From positions 1 to 16,350 of the forward strand of contig JABFWM010000346.1 in the NCBI GenBank assembly GCA_013362195.1: a stretch of DNA of 16,350 bases. Reading direction: 5' to 3'. The DNA comes from Acidobacteriota bacterium (GTDB taxonomy: Bacteria; Acidobacteriota; Vicinamibacteria; Vicinamibacterales; 2-12-FULL-66-21). The translations under genes and the position numbers were made by a program. The notes under the pieces are model-generated. The model worked only from the letters and a program-made list of their open reading frames with translations. It did not search any database and had not been told where the DNA came from. Positions 1-7,028 of this stretch are shown here, one piece after another (positions within the stretch are counted from its first letter, which is position 1; each line of letters starts with the position of its first letter).

Positions 1-95
1 TCGCCCGGCGCGGACGCTTCCATCTCCACGCCGGTCCGTCCCCGATGGCCGTCGATCAGCCACGCGCCGCCCCGTGCGATTGTCGTCGTCGTCAT
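1..95 (-). CDS. 5' end of an unidentified gene, cut by the window edge
   Basis: An ATG at 95 opens a frame that runs without a stop to the window edge (31 codons), beginning MTTTTIARGGAWLIDG. A GGGAG ribosome-binding sequence lies about 8 nt upstream, which supports the start. The gene follows the beta-oxidation operon on the same strand. In Bacillus fadN-fadA is followed by the acyl-CoA dehydrogenase fadE, whose N-terminus has a similar GG-aromatic-L-I pattern. The next residues do not resemble the FTPED region of those dehydrogenases, so I do not assign it. About 410 bp separate it from fadA, so it may be a separate unit. Too little is visible for a function. Confidence 0.35.
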   Translation of the reverse strand, partial: MTTTTIARGGAWLIDGHRGRTGVEMEASAPG

Positions 96-506
96 CGACT
101 CGTCTCCCGGTTCGATTGCATTTGGACGTCATGCCGAGCACTGGTGTGATCCGCCCTCGCCACGTGCACCGACCGTGAGCTCACGATCGCGGTGAGAGCG
201 GGGAGCGCGGGGAGAAGGCGTTTCGGGTTGACCTGGTCTGTGGCACTCGGTCTCGAGCGCGACCATCGGCCAATCCTGTGACGCGCGCTCCCCGTCATCG
301 TCGTGCCCTCGCCATGGATTCGCACCGCCCGCGTGCCTCACGATCGCGGCGAGACCGGCGAGCGTGGGGAGAAGACGTTTCAGGTTGTACATTGATCAGT
401 GCTCGCGGGGCCCCACCCCCGCTCGCGCGCGCCGCGCGCTGCGCGCTCGGCGCGGGCCGCAGGCGCTGTCTCTTTTCTTGACAGGTGACGATGTGCGTGG
501 ACGGGA
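96..506. other. gene-free stretch downstream of fadA
   Basis: No convincing gene is present. Open frames on both strands are arginine-rich and low complexity, as expected from GC-rich non-coding DNA. The stretch holds a decayed direct duplication (152-387), a very GC-rich block of alternating CG and GC (about 420-460), a small CTGTC/GACAG stem around a pyrimidine loop (466-484), and the outer arm of a 17-bp inverted repeat (484-500) whose other arm lies in the fadA coding sequence. Confidence 0.6.
152..387. repeat. decayed direct duplication, period about 157 bp
   Basis: Bases 180-230 and 337-387 align without gaps over 51 bp with 45 identities. Weaker similarity continues to the left, including a shared GCCCTCGCCA near 152 and 304, so the duplicated unit is about 80 bp or more. 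On the minus strand both copies read as similar hydrophobic peptides, N(L/P)KRLLP(T/A)L followed by an AIV ending. Only the right copy has an ATG just before it, and the frames of the two copies are not continuous. This may be the remains of a duplicated signal-peptide-coding segment or a non-coding repeat; I cannot tell which. Confidence 0.6.
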
Positions 507-564
507 TCATAGGCGCTCGAAAATACCGGCAGCGCCCATCCCGCCGCCCACGCACATCGTCACC
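484..564. repeat. 17-bp perfect inverted repeat spanning the fadA stop
   Basis: GGTGACGATGTGCGTGG at 484-500 is the exact reverse complement of 548-564, with 47 bp between the arms. The inner arm is part of fadA and codes for the conserved C-terminal catalytic stretch around MVTMCVGG; the outer arm lies past the stop codon. In the fadA transcript it would form a long 3' hairpin closing about 25 nt after the stop. No U-tract follows, so it is not a classical intrinsic terminator. A role in 3'-end protection is inference. Confidence 0.7.
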
Positions 565-1670
565 ATGCCGTAGCGCGAACCGCGGCGCCGCATCTCGTAG
601 AGCAGCGTCGTCGTCAGCTTGGCGCCCGTGCAGCCGAGCGGATGGCCAAGCGCGATCGCGCCGCCGTTGACGTTGAGCCGCCCCGGATCGATCGGCAGCT
701 CACGCAGGCACGCGAGGACCTGTGCCGCGAACGCCTCGTTGAGCTCGACGAGATCGATCTGATCGAGCGTGAGCCCGGTCAGTTTCAGGACCTTGTTGAT
801 CGCGGGCACCGGACCGATGCCGAAGCGCTCGGGTTCGACGCCGGCGGTCGCGAACCCGACGAAGCGCCCGAGCGGCGCAATCCCCAGCTCGCGCGCGCGA
901 TCGCCGCTCATCACGACCACCGCTGCGGCGCCGTCGCTGGTCTGCGACGAGTTGCCGGCCGTCACCGATCCCTTCACGTGAAACGCGGGTTTGAGCTTCG
1001 CGAGCGCCTCGAACGACGTGTCGCGCCGCGGCCCCTCGTCCACGGCCAGCGCGCCAGCGGGTGAACTGTCCGGGGTCTGACCCGAGAGCGGGACGGCGAC
1101 GAGCTCGTCGTTGAAGCGGCCGGCGTCGATGGCGGAAATGGCGCGCTCGTGGCTGCGCAGCGCGAACGCGTCCTGCTGCTCGCGGGAGATCCCCGCTTCG
1201 CGCGCGTGGTTCTCCGCAACCAGGCCGGTCGTGAGATACACGTCGGGGTAGCTGTCGACCAGCGCCGGGTTCGGCGCGATCTTGTTGCCGCCCATCGGCA
1301 CCAGACTCATCGACTCCGTGCCGCCGGCGACGATCGCCGACGCGCCGCCCGCCATGATGCGCTCGGCGGCGTAGGCGATGGCCTGCAGGCCCGACGAGCA
1401 GAACCGGTTGATCGTCACCGCCGACGCCGTGATCGGCACGCCGGCGCGGAGGCTGGCAATTCTCGCCACGTTCAGCCCCTGCTCCGCCTCCGGCATCGCA
1501 CACCCCACCACCACATCGTCTATTTCGGCGAGGGGGAGGGAAGGGACGCGTTGCAATGCCTGCGCGATCACCAGCGCCGCCATCTCGTCCGGGCGAGTGG
1601 TGCGCAGCGATCCGTTCGGCGCCTTGCCGACCGGCGTCCTGACCGCCGACACGATGACCGCCTCTTTCAT
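507..1670 (-). CDS. fadA: acetyl-CoA acyltransferase (3-ketoacyl-CoA thiolase)
   Basis: A 387-residue thiolase, the usual length of the family. It cleaves 3-ketoacyl-CoA with CoA to acetyl-CoA and a shortened acyl-CoA, the last step of beta-oxidation, in the cytoplasm. The N-terminus (VIVSAVRTPVGK) is typical. The acyl-accepting cysteine is Cys91 in NRFCSSG. The NEAFA motif is at 311-315, the histidine of GGAIALGHPLGCTGA is His343, and the C-terminal base is Cys373 in the CVGGGMGAAG signature. Its ATG overlaps the stop of the upstream hydrolase gene as ATGA, with GGAGG about 7 nt ahead, so translation is probably coupled. It is the last recognisable gene of the fad operon and follows fadN in order, as in Bacillus fadN-fadA. 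All catalytic residues are present. Confidence is high for family, lower for chain-length preference. Confidence 0.93.
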   Translation of the reverse strand: MKEAVIVSAVRTPVGKAPNGSLRTTRPDEMAALVIAQALQRVPSLPLAEIDDVVVGCAMPEAEQGLNVARIASLRAGVPITASAVTINRFCSSGLQAIAYAAERIMAGGASAIVAGGTESMSLVPMGGNKIAPNPALVDSYPDVYLTTGLVAENHAREAGISREQQDAFALRSHERAISAIDAGRFNDELVAVPLSGQTPDSSPAGALAVDEGPRRDTSFEALAKLKPAFHVKGSVTAGNSSQTSDGAAAVVVMSGDRARELGIAPLGRFVGFATAGVEPERFGIGPVPAINKVLKLTGLTLDQIDLVELNEAFAAQVLACLRELPIDPGRLNVNGGAIALGHPLGCTGAKLTTTLLYEMRRRGSRYGMVTMCVGGGMGAAGIFERL

Positions 1671-2347
1671 CGCGAGCCCTCCGGCGCGGCGGCGGGTGGC
1701 GCGGATCGCTGCGAGGGAACCGTGAAGTCGCAGAGCAGATCCTCCAGCGCGTCGCCGACCTCAGTGGCGTGGCCGTCGTAGAGATGATCGGCCGCATCGA
1801 TCACGACGAGCTCCTTGGGCTCGGGCAGCTGGCCGTACACCTTCCACATGTCCTGGATGGGACAGATGTCGTCCGACTCCCCTTGTACGAAGAATTTGGG
1901 CTTCGTGCTCTGCAACGTGCGCGTGAAGTCGTATCCCAGCTTCGTCCACGGCGGAGAGATGCCGATCAGGACGGAGACGCGATCGTCGGCCGCACCCGTC
2001 TCGAGCGCGACCCACGAGCCGAACGAGAACCCGGCGGCCCACAGCGGCAGTTGCGGAAACTGCGCGCGCATATAGTCGAGGGCGGCGCGGAAGTCCTCTT
2101 TCTCTCCTTCGCCGCCGGTGAAGCTGCCCTCGCTGTGACCGACGCCGCGGAAATTGAACCGGAGCACCGCGTACCCAGCGCGGACGAGCCCCTTGGTCCC
2201 CTGGTACACCGCCTTGGTGTGCATGGTTCCGCCATGCGTGGGGAGCGGGTGCGCAAAAACCACAGCGGCCCTCGGGGTGCCGGGTGGCAGATCGAGCAGT
2301 GCTTCGAGCCGTCCCGCGGGACCGCGCAGATCATGAATGGCGGGCAA
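1667..2347 (-). CDS. alpha/beta hydrolase, COG2945-like
   Basis: A 226-residue cytoplasmic alpha/beta hydrolase. It shows the family's early HPLPTHGGTM loop (33-42) and NFRGVGHSEG (65-74). The nucleophile elbow GFSFG gives Ser108, the acid is probably Asp159 or Asp160 in ESDD, and the base is His188 in ADHLYDG. The pattern matches small hydrolases related to dienelactone hydrolase; the substrate is unknown. The start is TTG at 2347, with a strong AAAGGAG 4-5 nt ahead and no in-frame ATG nearby. It overlaps the upstream hydrolase gene by 17 bp and the downstream fadA by 4 bp. Residues after about 210 form a Pro/Ala-rich tail. A thioesterase or ester hydrolase role in lipid use is inferred only from its place between fadN and fadA. 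Confidence 0.85.
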   Translation of the reverse strand: MPAIHDLRGPAGRLEALLDLPPGTPRAAVVFAHPLPTHGGTMHTKAVYQGTKGLVRAGYAVLRFNFRGVGHSEGSFTGGEGEKEDFRAALDYMRAQFPQLPLWAAGFSFGSWVALETGAADDRVSVLIGISPPWTKLGYDFTRTLQSTKPKFFVQGESDDICPIQDMWKVYGQLPEPKELVVIDAADHLYDGHATEVGDALEDLLCDFTVPSQRSAPPAAAPEGSR

Positions 2348-3236
2348 GGAACTCCTTTACGATGCCGGTGAATCGTTCCGGCTGTGTCAGCGATCCCAGA
2401 TGCCCGGTGTCGTCCATCGACACATGGGCCGCGTGGGGGATCAGCCGCAGGTACTCTCTGGTCGACGAGACGGGGACGACGAGATCGAGGTGTTCGGCGC
2501 CGGTGACGACCAGCGTCGGGACGGCGATCCGCGCGCAGTCGGGCGCGAGCGTCGTCTGCTGCAGGAGGCGGACGCGTCTGGCCATCAGTCCGGGGATCGC
2601 GGGCGCGGTGATCACGTTCACGAGCTGTCCAAGGATGAAGCCGGCGCGCGAGGGCCAGTCGGGCAGTCCCTCCGACAGCTCGCGGCCGAGGCGCCGGGTA
2701 GCCGCGACGCAGAACGCCGGGAACGTCAGCCACGGATTGGCGACGTAGCGCGCCTGCGTCGCGTCCGGCGTCCACCCCGGGCCTGGCGTGTTCGCCAGAA
2801 TCAGTGCCGTCACGCGTTCCGGATTGAGCGCCGCGTAGCGCAGCGCGATGACGCCTCCGTAAGACACGCCGCAGATGGCCATTCGCTCCACGCCGGCGCG
2901 CGCCATGACCCGGTCGACCTGGCGCACGAACACGTCGAACCCCAGCGCCGGGTCCATCCGCATGCGCGAGCCGATGTCGCCGCAGAGCGAGTAGGAGATC
3001 ACCCGGTAGTGGCGCGACAGTGCCGTCAGCGCGGGCTGCATCCATTCCCATCGGCCCTGGAGGCCCGGGATGACGAGCAGCGGATCGCCTGCGCCCTGGT
3101 CGAATATCGCGAACTGAAAACCGGCTGTGTCCACGCGAACGTCCGCCGTTCCCGATGCGCGTGGGGCTCCATTCTCACGCGGCTTACGCGCTTCGCGCGA
3201 CGCCCTCAGGGGCCCGTGTCCTCCGACCTGCGTCAT
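2331..3236 (-). CDS. alpha/beta hydrolase fold protein
   Basis: A 301-residue alpha/beta hydrolase unrelated in detail to its neighbour. The core begins near residue 36. LLVIPGLQGRWEW (53-65) gives the oxyanion loop, GVSYGG (123-128) places the nucleophile at Ser125, Asp251 in GAEHLDLVVP is the probable acid, and His279 in DTGHLG the base. A cap region (about 150-230) is present. The ATG at 3236 lies 14 nt after the fadN stop, with GAGGAG at good spacing. The first 35 residues are charged, of low complexity, and include a REP-like CGCTTCGCG hairpin sequence, so an internal GTG near residue 35 is an alternative start. Esterase, lipase or thioesterase activity is plausible; the exact substrate is unknown. 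It is co-transcribed with fadN and fadA. Confidence 0.85.
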   Translation of the reverse strand: MTQVGGHGPLRASREARKPRENGAPRASGTADVRVDTAGFQFAIFDQGAGDPLLVIPGLQGRWEWMQPALTALSRHYRVISYSLCGDIGSRMRMDPALGFDVFVRQVDRVMARAGVERMAICGVSYGGVIALRYAALNPERVTALILANTPGPGWTPDATQARYVANPWLTFPAFCVAATRRLGRELSEGLPDWPSRAGFILGQLVNVITAPAIPGLMARRVRLLQQTTLAPDCARIAVPTLVVTGAEHLDLVVPVSSTREYLRLIPHAAHVSMDDTGHLGSLTQPERFTGIVKEFLARHS

Positions 3237-3250
3237 TCTCGCGGCGCTCC

Positions 3251-5458
3251 TCAGTTCCTGAGCGGCTTCCCCGTCTTGAGTGTGTGCGCGATCCGTTCCA
3301 GCGTCTTCCGCTCGCCGCAGAGGCTCAGAAATGCCTCCCGCTCGAGGTCGAGCAGCTGCTGTTCGGTGACCGTGCCGGCGCCCTTGATGCCGCCGCCCGC
3401 GAGGATCCAGGCGAGCTTGCGCCCGATGAGCGCATCGTGATCGCTGATGCGGCCGGCGCGCCAGGCGAGGTGGACGCCGAGCTTCAGCGCCGCCAGCACG
3501 TTCTCGCCGCCGACGCGGATCGCGTGTCGGGGGCGCGCGGGCGTATAGCCGGCGCGGGCAAGGGCGAGCGCGGCGGTCCTGGCGTCGGCGATCAGGCGAT
3601 CGCGGTTCATCGTGATGCCGTCGGCGTCGTGCAGGTAGCCGAGGCGTCTGGCGTCGGGGCCGCTCGTCGAGACCCTGGCGAAGCCAATCGTTTCGAAGAC
3701 GCGCTGGGCGGCCGGCAGGAGATCCGCTCCGGGTGGCAGATCCTGCACGGCGCGGGCGATCATTTCTTTCGTACCGCCGCCGGCCGGGATGAGGCCGACG
3801 CCCACCTCGACCAGGCCGAGGTAGCTTTCGGCGGCGGCCTGTACGCGGGCGCCATGAAGGACGATCTCGCACCCGCCTCCGAGCGTCATGCCGGCCGGTG
3901 CGACGACGACCGGCACGTCCGCGTACTTCAGCGCCATCGTGGCGCCCTGAAAGGCGCGGACCATCATGTCCACTTCGTCCCAGTTGCCTTCCTGCGCCTC
4001 GAGCAGGAGCAGCATGACGTTGGCGCCGACGGAGAAGTTCGCCGCGTCGTTGCCAACGACGAGGGCGGCAAAATTGGCGGCGGCTTCCTTCACGCCGGCG
4101 TGCAGCATCTGCATCGTGTCGCCGCCGATCGCGTTCATCTTCGAGTGGAACTCGACGCCGAGTACGCCGTCGCCGAGGTCGACGAGGCTGGCTCCGGCAT
4201 TTTTCTTGACGACGCGCGCGCCGCGGAGCGGCGAGGCCGCCGCGCCAGGAACTGTGACTGTCACCGTTTCCGGAACTGTGACTGTCACCGTTTCCGGCGC
4301 TCGGCCCAGCGCGCGCAGGGTCTCGAACGGGCCCAGCTCCCAGGCGAAGCCCCAGCGCATCGCGTGATCGATGTCGGCCGGCGAGTACGCAATATCCGCC
4401 GCGATCCGCGCCGCGTACTCGAGCGTCGGGACCAGCGTCTCTCGCAGGAACGCGCCGACCTTGTCCTGCCCGTTGACGAGCGCCGCGATCCGCGCCGGCG
4501 TCGCCTCGATCGCCCGCGCCGCGTCGAGGGCCGGGAGCTTTGGCGACTCGCGCTCCCGATACTCCAGCGTCCGTGGATCCAGCGTCAGAATCCGCTCGCC
4601 CGCCTTCTTGTAAAACCCCTGCCCGGCCTTCGCGCCCGTCATGCCGCGGCCAACCATCTGTTCGACGAACGCCGGCAGGACGAACGCGTCGCGCTCATCC
4701 GGATCCGTCAGCCGCTCGGCGAGGTTGCGCGCGACGTGCGCCAGCACGTCGATGCCGGCGATATCCATCGTCCGGAACGTGGCGCTCTTCGGACGGCCGA
4801 TCGCGGGACCCGTGATTGCGTCGATCTCTTCGATCGTGAACTGCCCGGACTCGAGCGCGCGGAAACTGCGCGCCACCCCGAACAGCGCGATGCGGTTGCC
4901 GATGAAGTTGGGCGTGTCCTTCGCCAGGACCACGCCCTTGCCGAGGCGGACGTCGGCGAACCGCGCGATCGTCTCGACGACGAGCGGGTCGGTCTCCGCC
5001 GTCGGAATGATCTCGACCAGCCGCAGGTAGCGCGGCGGATTGAAGAAGTGCGTGCCCAGCCAGTGGCGGCGGAACGCGGCCGAACGGCCCTCGGCAATCG
5101 ACGCGATGGGGATGCCGGACGTGTTCGAGCTGACGATGGCGTCGGCGCGGCGGTGGTCGTCGACGCGCGCGAGCAGCGCCTGCTTCACGTCCAGCCGCTC
5201 GACGACGGCTTCGACGATCCAGTCGGCATCCGTGAGGCCGGCGAGGTCCAGGTCGAACGAGCCGGTCCGGATGGAGGCGGCGGCGTCGGGCGTGAAGAAC
5301 GGATCGGGCTTCAACGCGCGCGCGCGCTTCAGGCCGTCGGCGGCGGCGTCGCGGCTGACGTCGAGCAGCAGCACCGGGAGGCCCGCGTTCGCGAAGTGCG
5401 CCGCGATCTGCGCGCCCATGACGCCGGCGCCGAGGACGGCGGCGGATCGGATCTTCAT
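3251..5458 (-). CDS. fadN: 3-hydroxyacyl-CoA dehydrogenase / enoyl-CoA hydratase fusion
   Basis: A 735-residue bifunctional beta-oxidation enzyme with the dehydrogenase first and the hydratase second, the Bacillus FadN order and the reverse of E. coli FadB. The NAD-binding site is LGAGVMG (9-15). SSNTSG (110-115), His137 in GTHFFNP and Glu149 form the dehydrogenase site. The dehydrogenase C-terminal domain runs to about 380. The crotonase-fold domain runs from about 420, with the oxyanion segment in the 465-480 region and catalytic Glu531 (GGGCE) and Glu551 (LGLVEVG), spaced 20 apart as in classical hydratases. It ends KGKPLRN-like (TGKPLRN), as I recall for FadN. The ATG overlaps the fadR stop (ATGA), with AGGA just ahead. 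The linker at 389-404 is two exact ETVTVTVP repeats, and appears about 40 residues shorter than in Bacillus FadN. Product: 3-ketoacyl-CoA for FadA. Confidence 0.92.
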   Translation of the reverse strand: MKIRSAAVLGAGVMGAQIAAHFANAGLPVLLLDVSRDAAADGLKRARALKPDPFFTPDAAASIRTGSFDLDLAGLTDADWIVEAVVERLDVKQALLARVDDHRRADAIVSSNTSGIPIASIAEGRSAAFRRHWLGTHFFNPPRYLRLVEIIPTAETDPLVVETIARFADVRLGKGVVLAKDTPNFIGNRIALFGVARSFRALESGQFTIEEIDAITGPAIGRPKSATFRTMDIAGIDVLAHVARNLAERLTDPDERDAFVLPAFVEQMVGRGMTGAKAGQGFYKKAGERILTLDPRTLEYRERESPKLPALDAARAIEATPARIAALVNGQDKVGAFLRETLVPTLEYAARIAADIAYSPADIDHAMRWGFAWELGPFETLRALGRAPETVTVTVPETVTVTVPGAAASPLRGARVVKKNAGASLVDLGDGVLGVEFHSKMNAIGGDTMQMLHAGVKEAAANFAALVVGNDAANFSVGANVMLLLLEAQEGNWDEVDMMVRAFQGATMALKYADVPVVVAPAGMTLGGGCEIVLHGARVQAAAESYLGLVEVGVGLIPAGGGTKEMIARAVQDLPPGADLLPAAQRVFETIGFARVSTSGPDARRLGYLHDADGITMNRDRLIADARTAALALARAGYTPARPRHAIRVGGENVLAALKLGVHLAWRAGRISDHDALIGRKLAWILAGGGIKGAGTVTEQQLLDLEREAFLSLCGERKTLERIAHTLKTGKPLRN
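4248..4295. repeat. two adjacent copies of a 24-bp palindromic word inside fadN
   Basis: Bases 4248-4271 and 4272-4295 are identical 24-mers placed head to tail. Each begins GGAAC, has the perfect inverted core GTGACTGTCAC, and ends GTTTCC, so the whole unit is an imperfect palindrome. Read on the minus strand each gives ETVTVTVP in the fadN frame, in the connector between the dehydrogenase and hydratase domains. Near-identical units occur at 14460-14513 in an unrelated gene. Confidence 0.9.
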
Positions 5459-6165
5459 TTCCTGGTACTCGCCGCCGCGCGACCGCCTCGCGTCCGCTCG
5501 GCGCCGCGGCTTCGCCGCGGGGCGCTCGCTCCGACCGCGGGGGCCGGCGCGTGAAGCCCGCGGGTGAAGAAATCGACGATCGCGTCGGCCTCGTGCGCCA
5601 GCGCGTAGCGGCGCGTGCTGAGGATCCAGTTGGTGGCCATCTCGTCGAGGCCGCCGAAGAACAGCTTGGCCGCGAGCGTCGGGTTGACGTCCGGCCGGAA
5701 GACCCCGCCCGACTGCCCGTCGACGATCACCGCGCGGATGATGCCGAGGTATTCGCGCAGCGCGGTCGCGGAGAAGCGCGCCATGAACTTCGTCGACTGC
5801 CGCAGCTCGACCTGGAAGACGATCGCGAGATTGCGATCGCTGCCCATGCGCTCGAGATGCATGCGCGCGATCGCGCGCAGCCGCGCGACCGGGTCGGCGA
5901 GCGGCGCCACGCACGCGCGCCCCGCGTCGATCGCCTCGCGCATCGTGCGGTCGAAGATCGAGACGAGCAGGTCGTCCTTGCCGCGGAAATACAGGTAGAC
6001 GGTGCCGGCGGCGACGCCCGCGGCGCGCGCGACGTCGGCCACCTGCGCGTTGAAGAAGCCGCGCGCGGCAAACACGTCGATCGCGGCGCGGAGAATCGCC
6101 TCGCGCTTGTCCCCGCGCTCCGGCACGGCCCGAACGGTGGCGATCGTCACTGAATGAATATTCAT
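5455..6165 (-). CDS. fadR: TetR-family repressor of fatty-acid degradation, Bacillus FadR type
   Basis: A TetR-family DNA-binding repressor of up to 236 residues. The helix-turn-helix is at about 41-60, ending in GTVYLYF, followed by the ligand domain. Stretches such as RNLAIVFQVELRQS and the FFGGLDEMATNW region match my memory of B. subtilis FadR, which leaves DNA when long-chain acyl-CoA binds. A 22-bp operator of that regulator's type overlaps the start, implying autorepression and control of fadN, the hydrolases and fadA. The ATG at 6165 lies inside the operator with no good ribosome-binding site; a GTG at 6150 would remove five residues, and a leaderless mRNA is possible. The last 25 or so residues (RRSRGAERTRGGRAAASTRK) are low complexity and derive from a REP-like hairpin. 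The stop overlaps the fadN start. Confidence 0.9.
   Translation of the reverse strand: MNIHSVTIATVRAVPERGDKREAILRAAIDVFAARGFFNAQVADVARAAGVAAGTVYLYFRGKDDLLVSIFDRTMREAIDAGRACVAPLADPVARLRAIARMHLERMGSDRNLAIVFQVELRQSTKFMARFSATALREYLGIIRAVIVDGQSGGVFRPDVNPTLAAKLFFGGLDEMATNWILSTRRYALAHEADAIVDFFTRGLHAPAPAVGASAPRRSRGAERTRGGRAAASTRK
5501..5525. repeat. REP-like GC hairpin in the 3' end of fadR
   Basis: GCGCCGCGGC, a TTC loop, then GCCGCGG-GGCGC forms a roughly 10-bp stem with a 2-nt bulge. It resembles generic REP-type hairpins of GC-rich genomes. It codes for part of the basic tail of the repressor, outside the conserved TetR fold. Confidence 0.5.
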
Positions 6166-6170
6166 TCAGT
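6149..6170. promoter_or_regulatory. FadR-type operator, perfect 22-bp palindrome
   Basis: The 22 bp are fully self-complementary: ACTGAATGAAT followed by its reverse complement. The inner 18 bp fit the consensus I recall for Bacillus FadR operators (TGAATGA, two to four variable bases, TCATTCA). The site covers the proposed fadR ATG at 6165 and the alternative GTG at 6150. It is the only such site I see in the window and heads the fad operon, so autoregulation of the whole operon is the simple reading. Confidence 0.88.
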
Positions 6171-6215
6171 CCGGCCGCCGGTGTCAAGCGGGCCGCCGCC
6201 GGCCGCTCGCCGGCC

Positions 6216-7028
6216 TCACTTCCACCGCGTCAGAATCGTTTCCCGCTCGAACAGCGCGACGCTGAACAGGATCAGCAGCCCCCACGCCGCCGCGAGCGCC
6301 GCCGCGACCGCGGCCAGCAGCCCGGTCGTCACGACGAACGCGCCGGCGATCTGACCGACCAGCAGCACCACGAGCGGCACCACGATCAGGACGGCAATCT
6401 GCTGCGCACTGCGCGGATCATTGACCCGCGACGACACCGCGATCGTCACCTGCAGCGCCGTCAGCGACGCGAACGGGCCCACCAGCCCCACCAGCACCGC
6501 CGTCCGCGCGTTGACCAGCGCCGCGGCGACGCCGGGCGCCGCCAGCGCGCCGGCGAGCAGCAGGTAGACGGCAAGCCCCGCCAGTTCGATCGCCAGCGAC
6601 GGCAGGAACGAGGCGAGCACCTTCGCGATCAACATCTCGCCCGTCGACAGCGGCGTCGTCAGCAGCGGCTCGAGCGTCCGGCCCTGCTTCTCGCCGACGA
6701 CGCTGTAAGCGGCGAGCGACACGGCGCCGACAATCGGCGCGACGAGGAAGAGCAGCAGGAACTGCTGGAACAGGAAGGCCTGCGCCGCCCCGAGCGGCGG
6801 CAGCGACGCGAGTGCCGGCGTCCGCGTCCGCGCGGCCGCGACGATCTGCAGAATCATCCGGTCCGCGGTGAGTGGCTGACCCGTGAGGGCAGGGATCAGC
6901 ACGACGATGAGGAACGGCAGCGTGGTGCACAGGACGACAACGAGGACGACCGGGACAATGGCGGCCGGACTCGACCGGAACTCCCGGAGCTCCTTGCCGA
7001 TGAGCGCGCCGATCCGATCGACGTTCAC
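6216..7028 (-). CDS. ABC-2 type transporter permease (NatB-like)
   Basis: A 270-residue inner-membrane protein with about six hydrophobic segments (near 23-47, 84-109, 140-165, 176-200, 210-228 and 231-260). The segment VVGEKQGRTLEPLLTTPLSTGE (split by residue 120) is the conserved cytoplasmic signature of ABC-2 permeases of the NatB type. The start is GTG at 7028 overlapping the ATPase stop as GTGA, so the two subunits are translationally coupled, as expected for a 2+2 exporter. The C-terminus is short and cytoplasmic. Sodium export is the classical NatAB function, but drug or other export is equally possible; the substrate cannot be read from the sequence. It ends 50 bp before the fad operon on the same strand, and read-through is possible. 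Confidence 0.87.
   Translation of the reverse strand: MNVDRIGALIGKELREFRSSPAAIVPVVLVVVLCTTLPFLIVVLIPALTGQPLTADRMILQIVAAARTRTPALASLPPLGAAQAFLFQQFLLLFLVAPIVGAVSLAAYSVVGEKQGRTLEPLLTTPLSTGEMLIAKVLASFLPSLAIELAGLAVYLLLAGALAAPGVAAALVNARTAVLVGLVGPFASLTALQVTIAVSSRVNDPRSAQQIAVLIVVPLVVLLVGQIAGAFVVTTGLLAAVAAALAAAWGLLILFSVALFERETILTRWK

Noticed and set aside
129..392. 87-codon minus-strand frame across the duplicated region
   Set aside because: It passes through the second repeat copy in another frame, has no clear ribosome-binding site, and the sequence is low complexity.
3155..5554. Long plus-strand open frame opposite fadN
   Set aside because: Arginine-rich antisense shadow of a high-GC gene; fadN on the other strand has full catalytic motifs.
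5459..6187. Upstream extension of the fadN frame through fadR
   Set aside because: It is out-of-frame translation of fadR; the Rossmann-fold start MKIRSAAVLGAG and AGGA-ATG overlap fix the start at 5458.
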